A stretch of 64,000 nt of DNA from CBDCFV01 sp965216425 (GCA_965216425.1 CBDCFV010000005.1:1-64000); one strand, 5' to 3'. Shown: positions 45,542 to 54,395, counted from the first letter of the stretch. Numbers and translations are program-made. The notes: generated from the letters alone by a model not told the origin.

Positions 45542-45578
45542 GCCCCCGGCCTCCACGCGAGAGCGGGGGCATTTTATT
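45542..45578 (+). terminator. Terminator after Cys-rich copy 2
   Basis: GCCCCCG (45542-45548) pairs with CGGGGGC (45564-45570), and ATTTTATT follows. The loop is 15 nt. Confidence 0.6.
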
Positions 45579-45679
45579 CTCCGCCACCTAACCGGCCACC
45601 TATGACAGAAGCCCCTTCGGGAAACCCCAACCGCCCGGTACTATGGAATCAGTACCGCTAACCTCAGGAGCATCACCCG

Positions 45680-46018
45680 ATGCCAACCACAGCACCCACC
45701 CGCGCCGCCATCTACGTCAAGGAAGCAGCCGGCTACCCCGACGGCGAGAACTCCAAGGAACTCCAGACCGAAGAATGTGAAAAGCTCTGCCTAATCCAAG
45801 GGTTCGAGATCAACACCCACTACTACGATCCGCCAGGAAGCAGGCACCAGTTTGACTGGATGATGGGCGAGGCCACCGACGAAGAACAACCCTTCGACGT
45901 CATCGTCGTCTACAAGCTCAGGAATTTCTCGTGGTCCCTCGATGAAACCGTGCTCTGCCGGGACAGGCTGAAAGCCAACGGGGTCAGCCTCCTGTCCACC
46001 GCGGAAATTGCGATGTAG
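45680..46018 (+). pseudogene. Serine recombinase N-terminal domain, stop-truncated
   Basis: 112 codons (RAAIYVKEAAGYPDGENSKE, EECEKLCLIQGFEINTHYYD, PFDVIVVYKLRNFSWSLDET) follow the fold of the large serine recombinase catalytic domain. The usual catalytic Ser after YVR is replaced (YVKEA). A TAG at 46016 ends it, and the same frame stays open for about 100 more codons. Probably inactive. Confidence 0.55.
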
Positions 46019-46410
46019 GGCCAGTTACCAGCGAACAGCCCGGCCATCGGCAACCAAGACCCAATCTCCGAAGACGAGAACAACGACCGCGGGGAGGACA
46101 GGAACGCCAAGCTGATATTCACACCCCGCAGCAGCGACACGTTCCTCAACCATTCTGACCACCTCTCACTCGGCCAGCTATCCTATGCCGCCATCTCACT
46201 CGCCACAGCCACTGCAGGCCGCCATCGGTGCCCCCAAAGCGCCTGCAGACCGCCCGCCAACCTCCCGTCTACCCGAATTCAAGCCCGGATCATCGCCCTT
46301 GTAACTCCCTCACCCCCTTCCAGTGTCCTCACGCCGTCCATACGTGTCCATCGGTGGATACGGGTTTAGACATTGCGATTTTCAAGACCGCACCAACACT
46401 CAAAGCGACC
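46019..46410. other. Post-stop remnant, no supported gene
   Basis: The frame of the recombinase fragment continues past its stop (PISEDENNDRGEDRNAKLIF, TPRSSDTFLNHSDHLSLGQ) before losing sense. Nothing else was found. Confidence 0.3.
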
Positions 46411-46429
46411 ATCTGCGGCTGTAGTACTA
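46411..46429. repeat. Solo IS701-type terminal repeat
   Basis: CATCTGCGGCTGTAGTACTA is the exact inverse of the IS701 copy-1 end at 869-886 apart from the first target base. It directly abuts the left end of the IS630 type-2 element, so that element may have inserted at the TA of an older IS701 scar. Confidence 0.6.
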
Positions 46430-46522
46430 GTAGTCAGTCAAATCTGTTTTTGATGGTAGTTTAAAGAGTCTGAATCAAGGCGCTATTCTGAGCAACAGAC
46501 TGGGTTGAAGTGAGGTGGTGGT

Positions 46523-47660
46523 ATGGTTAGGGAAAAGTACGGAGTCCGGTTGACGCCGGAGCAGCGGAACCAACTGGAACACTTGGTACGAGCGGGTAAA
46601 AGTACCGCTCGGGTGACTACTCGGGCTCGGATACTGCTCAAGACCGACGCTGGTTGGGCCGCGCCCCGGGTTGCCGAGGCACTGGACGTGGCGGAGGGCA
46701 CGGTGTTCCGCATCAAGCGCCGCTTTGCCGAAGCTGGATTAGCTGGGGCGCTGCAAGACCGGGTCCAAGCGAACCGGTACCGGAAGCTGGAGGACCGGGG
46801 CGAAGCCCACCTGATCGCCCTGGCCTGTAGCCCAGCGCCGGAAGGACATGCCCATTGGACCCTGCGCTTGCTGGCTGGGAAGGTGGTGGAGTTGGGGTTG
46901 GCGTCATCCTTGTCCCACGAGACGGTGCGCCAGCGGCTCAAAAAAACGCTCTCAAGCCGTGGCAGAAGAAAGAGTGGTGCATCCCCAAGCTGAGCGCCGA
47001 CTTCGTGGCCCACATGGAGGAAGTGCTGGACCTGTACGCCGAGCCCTATGACCCAAAGCGGCCGGTGGTCTGCTTTGACGAGACCTCCACCCAGTTGCTG
47101 GCCGAGACCCAGCCGGCGCTGCCGGCCCAGCCGGGACACCCCCTGCGGCAGGACTACGAGTACCGCCGAGAAGGCACCCGCAATCTGTTCTTGGCCTGTG
47201 AACCGTTGGCCGGTTGGCGCCACGTGGCGATTACTGAACGGCGCACGATGCAGGACTTCGCCCAGCAGATGCGCTGGCTGGTGGATGAAGCCTACCCGGA
47301 GATAGCGGTGGTGCGGGTGGTATTGGACAACCTGAACACTCACCGCGTGGCGTCGCTGTACGAGACCTTCCCGGCAGCCGAGGCGCGGCGGATTGCCAAA
47401 CGGCTGGAGTTCCACTACACGCCGAAGCACGGCAGTTGGCTGAACATAGCCTGCCCCGGCGGAGGCCGGGGGCGGAGATCGAGTTCAGCGTACTGTCCCG
47501 TTCCTGCCTGAGGCAGCGGCTCCCCGACGAGGAATCGCTCCAACGGGAAGTCGGGGCCTCGGCGCAGGAGCGAAACGCCGCCCGAACCACCATCAACTGG
47601 CGGTTCAACACCCAGGATGCCCGAACCAAATTACACCGCCTCTATCCCTTCGATTCCTAA
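46523..47660 (+). pseudogene. IS630 type-2 transposase, copy 3
   Basis: HTH part MVREKYGVRLTPEQRNQLEH to RQRLKKTLSS, then a -1 frame change at seven A and C (near 46942) into QKNALKPWQKKEWCIPKLSA, VVCFDETSTQLLAE and RVVLDNLNTHRVASLYETF. After HGSWLNIA a 23-bp hairpin (CCCCGGC-GGAG-GCCGGGG with CCTG in front, 47460-47482 region) shifts the frame, and the last part EIEFSVLSRSCLRQR to LYPFDS is in another frame. The A7C shift is normal for the family, the second is not. Confidence 0.82.
47460..47482. repeat. 23-bp-class hairpin insert in type-2 IS630 copy 3
   Basis: CCCCGGC-GGAG-GCCGGGG is a perfect seven-base stem with a GGAG loop. It lies between codons SWLN-x-A and EIEFSV, which are contiguous (SWLNMAEIE) in the other copies. 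The inserted length is 23 bp. Confidence 0.7.
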
Positions 47661-47675
47661 CATGACTGACTACTA

Positions 47676-47786
47676 GCCCCCAGCCCTGAGGTACGCGTAT
47701 GGCGGGAGCTGCGGAAGCGGCTGCGGGCCTCGGGGGAGGGGTCCTCGGCAGAGGCAGTAGTGGCGGAGCTTCGGGGAAGTTACTGA
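47676..47786 (+). pseudogene. 3' end of an unknown host gene
   Basis: After the IS right end the frame SPEVRVWRELRKRLRASGEG, SSAEAVVAELRGSY runs to a stop at 47786. Only 36 codons remain and no family could be assigned. Confidence 0.35.
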
Positions 47787-47948
47787 CAGCAGCCATTTGC
47801 ATTTCCCTGGTGGTCCGATGGACAATTGAATCAAAGTGGTTGCGGTAAATGACCCGTCATGTCTGACCTGCCAATGTCTGCGAATCTCCCGGGACGGGCG
47901 CTGAGTAATCCTCATTACTTCTGATGACTGGGTAATTAGAGGTGTGAT

Positions 47949-49031
47949 ATGCCAATGATTGACCAATTCCGTCGGAAGGTGCAACAAGCGAGTGTCAACA
48001 TTGCGAAGTTGCAAAATGACAAGAGTCGTCTGGCAAAAAAACGTGCTGACCTTCAAAAAAAGATAACCGCCGTTAACAAGACAGTAGCTACGACAAGAAG
48101 TATTTCCACAAAAAACATGAAGCAGCGCGAAATTGAGCGACTGCATAAAGAATCGTCAGACAACGAAAGCAAAATTGCCAGCATTGATGGAAGGATTGTA
48201 GCTGAGCAAAAGAAGCTGAATTATGCCCAAAAATCCTTATCTAATGAAGAAGTGAAGGAAGCTAAGAAACAACAGCGGGAAGCCGATCAATTGGGTCGCC
48301 AGACAAAACGGCAAATGGCAGTAATGGGTACAAATCTAAAAAAGCAGAACATCCTTTATGCGGGAGCCATGTCTGAAATAGGAAAGCTCAAGAACCTGCC
48401 TGAAAAAATCACTGTCCTATTTCTCGCATCGAATCCGTTAGACCAGGCGCAACTTCGCCTCGACGAAGAAGCCCGTGCAATTCAAGATATGATTCGCAAG
48501 TCCGAGCATCGTGATGCGGTGAAGCTGGAATCTCGTTGGGCTGTTAGACCGCTGGATGTGATGCAAGCCATTAACGAATGCAATCCACGAATTGTTCATT
48601 TCAGCGGGCACGGCTCGGACCATGATGAAATCGTTTTTCAGGACGAGTCCGGCAATGCGAAGCCCGTCACGAAGGAAGCCATAGTCCAAACGATGGGGGC
48701 TTGCTCCGGGAGCATTCAATTGGTGGTTTTCAATACGTGTTACTCTGAGAATCAAGCCGAAGCGGTTGTAGAGCATATTCAAGCCGCTGTAGGTATGAAT
48801 ACTTCAATTGGTGACGACGCAGCTCGAACTTTCGCGTCCCAGTTCTATTCGGCGATTGGATTCGGCAAGTCGGTGAAGGAAGCATTTGAGCAAGCAAAAG
48901 CGGCGTTGATGTTAGAAAGCATTCCGGAAGAAGAGACCCCTGAGTTATTTGTCGCGAATGGATTTGACGCAAGCAACTTGTACATAATCAGGCCGCCCTG
49001 CAGCACGTACAGCATAGAACTCACCTCATGA
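47949..49031 (+). CDS. CHAT-domain caspase-like protease with N-terminal coiled coil
   Basis: 360 aa with GAGGTG before ATG. Residues 5-135 are a long charged coiled coil (AKLQNDKSRLAKKRADLQKK, LHKESSDNESKIASIDGRI). From about 155 a CHAT domain follows: ITVLFLASNPLDQAQLRLDE, WAVRPLDVMQ, VHFSGHGS with the presumed catalytic His221, and VVFNTCYS with Cys264. CHAT proteins are cysteine peptidases used as effectors in phage defence and cell death. Base composition is visibly lower in GC than the flanks, which suggests transfer. No sensor partner is adjacent, so the coiled coil may be the trigger module. Confidence 0.82.
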   Translation: MPMIDQFRRKVQQASVNIAKLQNDKSRLAKKRADLQKKITAVNKTVATTRSISTKNMKQREIERLHKESSDNESKIASIDGRIVAEQKKLNYAQKSLSNEEVKEAKKQQREADQLGRQTKRQMAVMGTNLKKQNILYAGAMSEIGKLKNLPEKITVLFLASNPLDQAQLRLDEEARAIQDMIRKSEHRDAVKLESRWAVRPLDVMQAINECNPRIVHFSGHGSDHDEIVFQDESGNAKPVTKEAIVQTMGACSGSIQLVVFNTCYSENQAEAVVEHIQAAVGMNTSIGDDAARTFASQFYSAIGFGKSVKEAFEQAKAALMLESIPEEETPELFVANGFDASNLYIIRPPCSTYSIELTS

Positions 49032-49338
49032 GTCGGTGTCTGGAACTGCAAACTCCAGCACTGCCGGCGTAGCCCCCATGGGGGCGTCCACGCCACCTTC
49101 TTCAGGCTCGGGGGAGCATACGTGGGAACCGAAGCACCTGAGAGCCGTATGTGGGGCACTCCCGCCGGTTGTAGGGTCCAGCATGTCAAGGGCGGCGAGA
49201 AAGTGTACTACTGGGGCTGTTGACGTTCAGCGAAAAGCATCAATACGCCCGCGTTTCGGGCCGTGCAGAGGCGACTAACTGGTGAGTCCGCCCCAGCGGT
49301 CACGGCGTGACATCTTAATTTAGTCGGGAATCCAGCTA
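49032..49338. other. No supported gene
   Basis: A GC-rich stretch between the CHAT gene and the third Cys-rich copy. No gene was seen. Confidence 0.35.
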
Positions 49339-49689
49339 AAAGCATTTTATTCCAGCACACCTTCCCGATACCCGGCAGACCACGCGCAGGAACCAAGCAG
49401 ACCAAACGCGCCAAGAAGAAACTTCCCAAGCCGAAACCCAAAGGTGACGGGAAGAGACCTCCTGCCACCAGGGCCAAGGACCCCGGAGCGCGGGGAGTAC
49501 CGGCGGCGCTACGCTGAGGAACAGAGACAGAGGGCCAAGCTGCTTGGCAAGTGCCAGAACTGTAGCAAGCCGACGATTCCCGGCCAATCGCGGTGCGAGA
49601 CCTGCGCCGAGGCCCACCGGCAGTCCCGCAGGCACAGCTGTGCCTGGCGGAGGGCTCTGGCCAAGGCGATGCCGGCCGCGGAAAGATAG
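49339..49689 (+). pseudogene. Cys-rich basic protein family, copy 3 (frameshifted)
   Basis: The first part SILFQHTFPIPGRPRAGTKQ and KRAKKKLPKPKPKGDGKRPP is in one frame to about 49490. The second, ERGEYRRRYAEEQRQRAKLL and GKCQNCSKPTIPGQSRCETC, AEAHRQSRR, is in another and ends at 49689. The metal module keeps all four Cys. The upstream sequence TTTTATTCCAGCACACCTTC is shared base for base with copy 1 (10763 on), so the two come from a fairly recent duplication. Confidence 0.55.
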
Positions 49690-49750
49690 GCCACGTTACC
49701 GTTCACCCAAGGGTCATGGGAAACGACCAAACGGGACTGGCCCAATCCCA

Positions 49751-49799
49751 AGAGCATAGAGCATAGAGCATAGAGCATAGAGCATAGAGCATAGAGCAC
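49751..49799. repeat. Heptanucleotide microsatellite (AGAGCAT) x 7
   Basis: Seven tandem 7-bp units, the last AGAGCAC. Noncoding as annotated. Seven-base units change reading frame by one per copy, so slippage would be visible if any frame crossed it. Confidence 0.9.
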
Positions 49800-49962
49800 G
49801 CCCGTCCCGGTAGCCAGCAGAACCCTCAGCTTCCTCAAGGCACCCCACCACGACTGACCAAGTAGAAGCGGAACTACGAAGGCTCCGCCAGCACCCGGCA
49901 AATGAAGACAGACCTTCGTTTGACAGGGTATATAGGTCACCCTATTCTTGCTGAAGGAACAT

Positions 49963-50795
49963 ATGCAGGCCGTCATCAACCAAGCCGTCACTCGCGGCCT
50001 GAACCCCAACGTTCCCCTCAAGCCCTCCGGAGTGGAGTGGTTGGGAGACGTGCCCGAGCATTGGCAGGTGCGGCGGCTTCGAACTGTCGAGGAAATGCGT
50101 GTCAGTAACATAGACAAGCACACTAGGGACAGTGAATTCCCTGTTCGGCTCGTAATTACGTCGATGTCTACAAGAACGACTATATCACCCAGGGGATACC
50201 CTTCATGAGCGCCACGGCTTCGGAGAGCGAAATCGAGGGATTCCGGTTAGAGCGACAAGATGTCCTCATCACCAAAGACTCCGAGGCTTGGGACGATATG
50301 GGGGTTCCCGCCCTGGTAACAGAGTCGGCCGGTGATCCTCTCTCTGGTTACCATTTGGCCTTGTTGCGACCGTTCGAGGAGACGCTAGGGGCTTATCTGT
50401 CTAGGACTTTACAAAGTAAATCGGTCGCTTATCAGTTTCACGTATCAGCGAATGGTGTAACGCGGTACGGCCTTACCCACGTGGGCATTCAATCCGTTCG
50501 GATCCCCTTTCCTCCACTATCCGAGCAGGCCGCCACTGTCGAGTACATTGACAGGGCCAGTTTGCACATAGACACTGCCATCGCCCGCGCCCACGCCCGC
50601 CGCCAAATCGAGTTGCTGGAGGAGTATCGCACGGGCCTGATTGCCGACGTAGTTACGGGCAAACTTGACATACGCGAGGCGGCGGCGCGGTTGCCGGAGG
50701 AAACAGACGGCCAGGAACCAATAGAAGAAAGCGGCCCGCCGATAGATGGAGACATTGAGGAGGTCTTGGCTGTGCTGGAGGAGTCTTTCAGATGA
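49963..50795 (+). pseudogene. hsdS: Type I restriction specificity subunit (HsdS), one frameshift
   Basis: The first frame reads MQAVINQAVTRGLNPNVPLK and SGVEWLGDVPEHWQVRRLRT to FPVRL. At about 50147 one base is lost and the protein continues NYVDVYKNDYITQGIPFMSA, a single target-recognition domain, and the C-terminal coiled coil RRQIELLEEYRTGLIADVVT. It ends at 50795. Without the shift it would be about 275 aa, a one-TRD half-subunit. No hsdM or hsdR is present. Its stop overlaps the next ATG (ATGA), so it belonged to one operon with the ATPase. Confidence 0.78.
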
Positions 50796-52051
50796 TTACT
50801 CTGGTAGAGGCACTGAACTATCGGTGTCTACGCTACGTGCAGAGGCCTATGAAATCCTTTCACGTCCTGGTTGGCCCAAATTCGTCGGGCAAGACAACCT
50901 TTCTGGACGTTATCGGTTTCCTGAGCGACCTGGTATCTGAGGGATTGGATGCCGCCATTTCGGAGCGCAGCCCGGTTCCTGAAGAACTCCTCTTTGCTCG
51001 AAGGGGTGACCGGCTAGAACTGGCAGTCGAGGCACGGATCCCCAGCAATTTACGGGAGTTAACATCAAGGCCTGATCTGGACACAGTCAGGTATGAGGTA
51101 GCCATCGGCTTTGACGAAGCCCGGCGCGGGTTCGAGTTTAAGGACGAGCGCCTGCTATTGAAGAAGGCCAAGGTCTTAGAAGAGTACCAACGATCCATCT
51201 TTCCCATGCCTCCTGCCACATCGGATTCATTATTGACCAACATCCGCGGACGGAGCACCAAGGTAGTCATTAACAAAGTCCAAGGCGGAAATGACAACTT
51301 TTACAGTGAGACCTACGGGCGATCAGGCAGGGGCTGGGCACCCTCATTCAAACTGGGCACGCAAAGGTCAGCCCTTGGCAATCTTCTAGCTGATGCCAGC
51401 CGCTTTCCGGTTGCAACTTGGTTCCAACATTACTTGGCCGCCGGGGTTCAAAGGTTTGTGCTTAACAGCAGGGTAATCAAGCGTCCCAGCCCTCCTACAA
51501 GGGTCGCTGGCTTTCTACCGGACGGCTCAAATCTGCCCTGGGTTGCCGCCCGTATGCGGGAAGAAAACCCGAAACGATATGACATGTGGATAGCCCATCT
51601 TCGGACAGCACTTGATGACTTGGAGGACATCACGACTATCGAACGTCCGGAAGACAAGCATTGCTATATGGTTTATCAGTATGCGGGCGGACTGAAAGTG
51701 CCTTCTTGGCTGGTGTCTGATGGCACTCTCCGGCTTACAGCATTAACTCTGCCGGCATATCTGACTGGATTTCAGGGTATCTATCTGATAGAGGAACCAG
51801 AGAACGGGATTCATCCCAAGGCTGTAGTAACTGCGTACGATTCCTTATCGTCGGTGTACGAATCCCAAGTGCTGCTGGCGACTCATTCGCCGGTGGTTTT
51901 GAATACCGTTGGTATAGACAATGTGTTGTGCTTCGCCAAGGACGATACTGGCGCCACGGACATCATTCTTGGTTCTGAGCATCCCATGCTACGAAAATGG
52001 CAAGGCAAAACTGACCTTGGCACCCTGCTCGCATCAGGAGTTCTGGGTTAG
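50792..52051 (+). CDS. OLD/RecF-like AAA ATPase of a defence-type operon
   Basis: 419 aa. Walker A GPNSSGKTT (28-36) near the N-terminus, ABC-type signature VSDGTLR, Walker B YLIEEPENGIHP and H-switch LLATHSPVVL. This is an AAA_21-type ATPase without a fused TOPRIM domain. It overlaps hsdS by four bases, and the downstream gene starts 2 nt after its stop. Such ATPases pair with small effector proteins in PARIS, OLD-like and methylation-associated defence systems. It is intact. The exact system is not identified. Confidence 0.82.
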   Translation: MITLVEALNYRCLRYVQRPMKSFHVLVGPNSSGKTTFLDVIGFLSDLVSEGLDAAISERSPVPEELLFARRGDRLELAVEARIPSNLRELTSRPDLDTVRYEVAIGFDEARRGFEFKDERLLLKKAKVLEEYQRSIFPMPPATSDSLLTNIRGRSTKVVINKVQGGNDNFYSETYGRSGRGWAPSFKLGTQRSALGNLLADASRFPVATWFQHYLAAGVQRFVLNSRVIKRPSPPTRVAGFLPDGSNLPWVAARMREENPKRYDMWIAHLRTALDDLEDITTIERPEDKHCYMVYQYAGGLKVPSWLVSDGTLRLTALTLPAYLTGFQGIYLIEEPENGIHPKAVVTAYDSLSSVYESQVLLATHSPVVLNTVGIDNVLCFAKDDTGATDIILGSEHPMLRKWQGKTDLGTLLASGVLG

Positions 52052-52053
52052 AA

Positions 52054-52668
52054 ATGAAGGACCTCGTGATCGTCGCTGCCGACAAGAGTATGCAACAAGC
52101 ATTGAAGGGGCTGTTGGCGAGACCACAAGCGTTAGGCATTCGAGAAGTCGAAGTGGACATCTACTCTCATCCTCAGCATGACCCTGCCTGCGCGCTGCGA
52201 GGTGTCGAGTTCATGTCCGATTTTTCGGACCAATACCACCACGGCTTGCTGATGTTTGACCATGAGGGAAGCGGAAGAGAACAGACTGACCCTCAAGAGT
52301 TGCAAAAGGCTCTCAACGAAGAATTTATCAATTCGGCTTGGGGAGACCGTGCCAAAACGATCATACTATCGCCCGAGCTTGAAGTGTGGGTATGGAGTGA
52401 TTCGCCCCACGTTAGTAGGGTAGCGGGTTGGGAAGACGGGAATCGTCAGCTTCGTAGTTGGCTGATAGAGCAGGAATATCTGCAAGAAGGTGAAGCGAAG
52501 CCCACACGTCCCAAGGAGGCTTTTGAGGCAGCGTTGTACCAATCCCGAACGCCCCGCAGTTCATCCCTGTATTTGCAACTTGCGCAGAACGTATCATTTG
52601 AGCGCTGTTCTGATACAGCTTTTCTTGAGTTCAAGAGAATAATGCAAGATTGGTTTCCTTTACTTTGA
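52054..52668 (+). CDS. Small acidic protein paired with the ATPase (MAD4/DUF4276-like)
   Basis: 204 aa. It opens DLVIVAADKSMQQALKGLL, then HPQHDPACALRG, LLMFDHEGSGREQTDP and TIILSPELEVWVWSDSPHVS. The alternation of a strand ending in an acidic pair (ADK, FDHEGSG) and a PELEVW motif resembles TOPRIM-like or DUF4276-type partners of AAA_21 ATPases, as in methylation-associated defence (MAD4). That match is from memory, and nuclease activity is not shown. It is the last gene of the operon. Confidence 0.65.
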   Translation: MKDLVIVAADKSMQQALKGLLARPQALGIREVEVDIYSHPQHDPACALRGVEFMSDFSDQYHHGLLMFDHEGSGREQTDPQELQKALNEEFINSAWGDRAKTIILSPELEVWVWSDSPHVSRVAGWEDGNRQLRSWLIEQEYLQEGEAKPTRPKEAFEAALYQSRTPRSSSLYLQLAQNVSFERCSDTAFLEFKRIMQDWFPLL

Positions 52669-52912
52669 CGAGGCTTAATGTTCTTTCAGAAGTTAGGAGC
52701 AACGTGACCACTGACACCAGCGAAAAGGGTCTTGAAAGTCTCATCTGTCGACAAAACATACCAGTGGGGCGGAGCAAAAGTGTACCACCAGAGAGGTCAT
52801 TGGCCAGCGTAAATGTCCGCGCCAGTTGTTCGGGAGAAGTGTCACAGAGGCAGGCTGGCAGCAGGCTGGGCGGGTGAGTGAGTGAGTGAGTGAGGACGGC
52901 TTCTGGCACGAC
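52669..52912. other. Short intergenic region with (GTGA)5
   Basis: A tetranucleotide microsatellite GTGA x 5 lies at 52874-52893. No gene. Confidence 0.6.
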
Positions 52913-53200
52913 TTATGGGTTGTCTGATTCGTCCGGGGCTTGTGCTGCAGCGTTCTCCCTGCTGCGCTTGAGGCGGTAGCTCTCGCCGTTCATCTCCAGG
53001 ATGTGGACGTGGTGGGTGAGCCGGTCCAGCGGCGCGCCGGTGAGGCGTTCCGATCCGAACACCTCAGTCCACTCGTTGAAAGGCAAATTGGTGGTCACCA
53101 TTATGGAACCCCGCTTGTAGCGCTGGCTGAAGACCTCGAAGAGCAGTTCCGCACCGGAGCGGAACAGTTGGTGTTGCAGGTTGAGCAACCGCAAACGAAC
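52913..53200 (-). pseudogene. istB: IS21 IstB, C-terminal fragment
   Basis: LLFEVFSQRYKRGSIMVTTN and LPFNEWTEVFGSERLTGAPL, DRLTHHVHILEMNGESYRLK are the C-terminal part of the IstB AAA ATPase. The Walker A half is missing. It is not the lost half of the copy at 5886 in any simple way, since it is 47 kb distant on the opposite strand. Confidence 0.8.
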
Positions 53201-53327
53201 TGCAAACCCAGCCGCATGGCGGGGGGCGCCACGTCAGGGCCGTTCGCCGAAAGGGTTCTGGGAGCGTAACTGGGCAGGCTGCCAACTGGCCGTGCTCCGT
53301 GCCGAGGCTGCAACTCCCACCCATCCC

Positions 53328-53888
53328 CTACCGCTCCACTTGTTGGATGGTCCAACGGCTGACCTCCAGGAGCTTGGCCAGGTCCCGCTGGCTCACTCCT
53401 TTCGACCGCTCTGCCCGGATGTACTCCCGTTGCCGCTCGGTCAGGCTTGGCCGCCGGCCAGGGAAACGGCCCTCGGCCCGCGCCTTAGCCTGGCCCGCGA
53501 CCGAGCGCTCCCTGATCGAGTTCCGCCACCACTCGCTGAAGGCGAGCACCATCGTGAGCTGGAGCTTGCCGGTGGACGTGGCCGTGTCAAAATCTTCCGA
53601 CAGGGACCGGAACTCCACTCCCGCCCGGTGCAGGCCCTCGATCACCTGCAGCCCGTGGGTCAGCCCCCTAGAGAGCCGGTCAATGTGGGTGACCACCAGG
53701 GTGTCCCCCTCGACCACCAAGTTCAGCAGTTCCAAAAGGCCGCCGCGGTCGTTCTTGGCCCCGCTGGCTTCCTCGGCTCGGATATTGCCCAGGGAACAGC
53801 CGGCGCGGACCAGCCGCTCCACCTGCAGGTCCAGATTCTTGTCCTCCGGCTCTCTCACCGAGACCCTGGCGTACCCGTAGAGCGTCAT
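53328..53888 (-). CDS. Small serine recombinase (resolvase family)
   Basis: 186 aa from ATG 53888 (MTLYGYARVS, presumed nucleophile Ser10). The open frame upstream to 54131 is not protein-like. Motifs: VVTHIDRLSRGLTHGLQVIE, SEWWRNSIRERSVAGQAKA and the C-terminal HTH GVSQRDLAKLLEVSRWTIQQ. Intact. It is the third complete small serine recombinase in this window. Confidence 0.85.
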   Translation of the reverse strand: MTLYGYARVSVREPEDKNLDLQVERLVRAGCSLGNIRAEEASGAKNDRGGLLELLNLVVEGDTLVVTHIDRLSRGLTHGLQVIEGLHRAGVEFRSLSEDFDTATSTGKLQLTMVLAFSEWWRNSIRERSVAGQAKARAEGRFPGRRPSLTERQREYIRAERSKGVSQRDLAKLLEVSRWTIQQVER

Positions 53889-54395
53889 CCTGCTGCACCC
53901 CTGGCTGGAATGGCAAAAGTATACCGTCCTGCCAGGGAGAAACAAACCGGGTTTTCCAGCCACCCCCTGAGCTACGACAGGGGGAATTTCCAGCCGGGGC
54001 CGTAAACAGGGCTGTTTCCAGCCATAGGGGGCGCGAGGGAGCGGACAGCCTTTGAGCGGGTTTGGCAGGCCTTTCTGGGGTTCCATCCCTTCTTCTTGGA
54101 GCTTTTGGCCTCTTCGAAGAGCGCCGGTCATCGGAGCGGCGCAGCAGGCCGTCCCGTATCACCTGCAGCAAGGCCAGGTCTACCAGGACCCGCCTGGGGC
54201 CTGTGTCTCGGTCTCCTTGTTCCGACGCTTGCCGGGGTGGATCCTCTGGATCCACTCCGTGGCCCTGACCGCGGCCAGAACTACCCTGGTGCAGGGATTT
54301 CCCTACACCGCAATCAAGGTACAAGTTGACGCTGAACATCCTGCGCGCATGCCCGAAAAACCCCTTCCTTGAGCTGTCGTTGTAATATTAGGAAA
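53889..54395. other. No supported gene; solo MITE end
   Basis: A minus-strand stretch (LALLQVIRDGLLRRSDDRRS) may be coding debris. TGTCGTTGTAATATTA (54378-54393) matches the right end of the 43709-44012 MITE and directly precedes the next ORF. Confidence 0.35.

Larger units (their letters stand above)
46430..47673 (+). mobile_element. IS630 type-2 element, copy 3
   Basis: Ends GTAGTCAGTCA (46430) and TGACTGACTAC (to 47673), perfect 11-bp inverted repeats, each next to TA (46428-46429, 47674-47675). Plus-strand transposase. Confidence 0.85.

Noticed and set aside
49090..49190. Group II intron domain V
   Set aside because: GAGCCGTATGTGG recalls domain V, but the pairing strand and the bulge are wrong and there is no reverse transcriptase nearby.
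49757..49799. CRISPR-like array
   Set aside because: Units are 7 bp without spacers, a plain microsatellite.
4294..53200. The istB fragment at 52913 as the missing half of the IS21 at 4294
   Set aside because: Opposite strand, 47 kb away and not contiguous with the break. More likely a second IS21 remnant.
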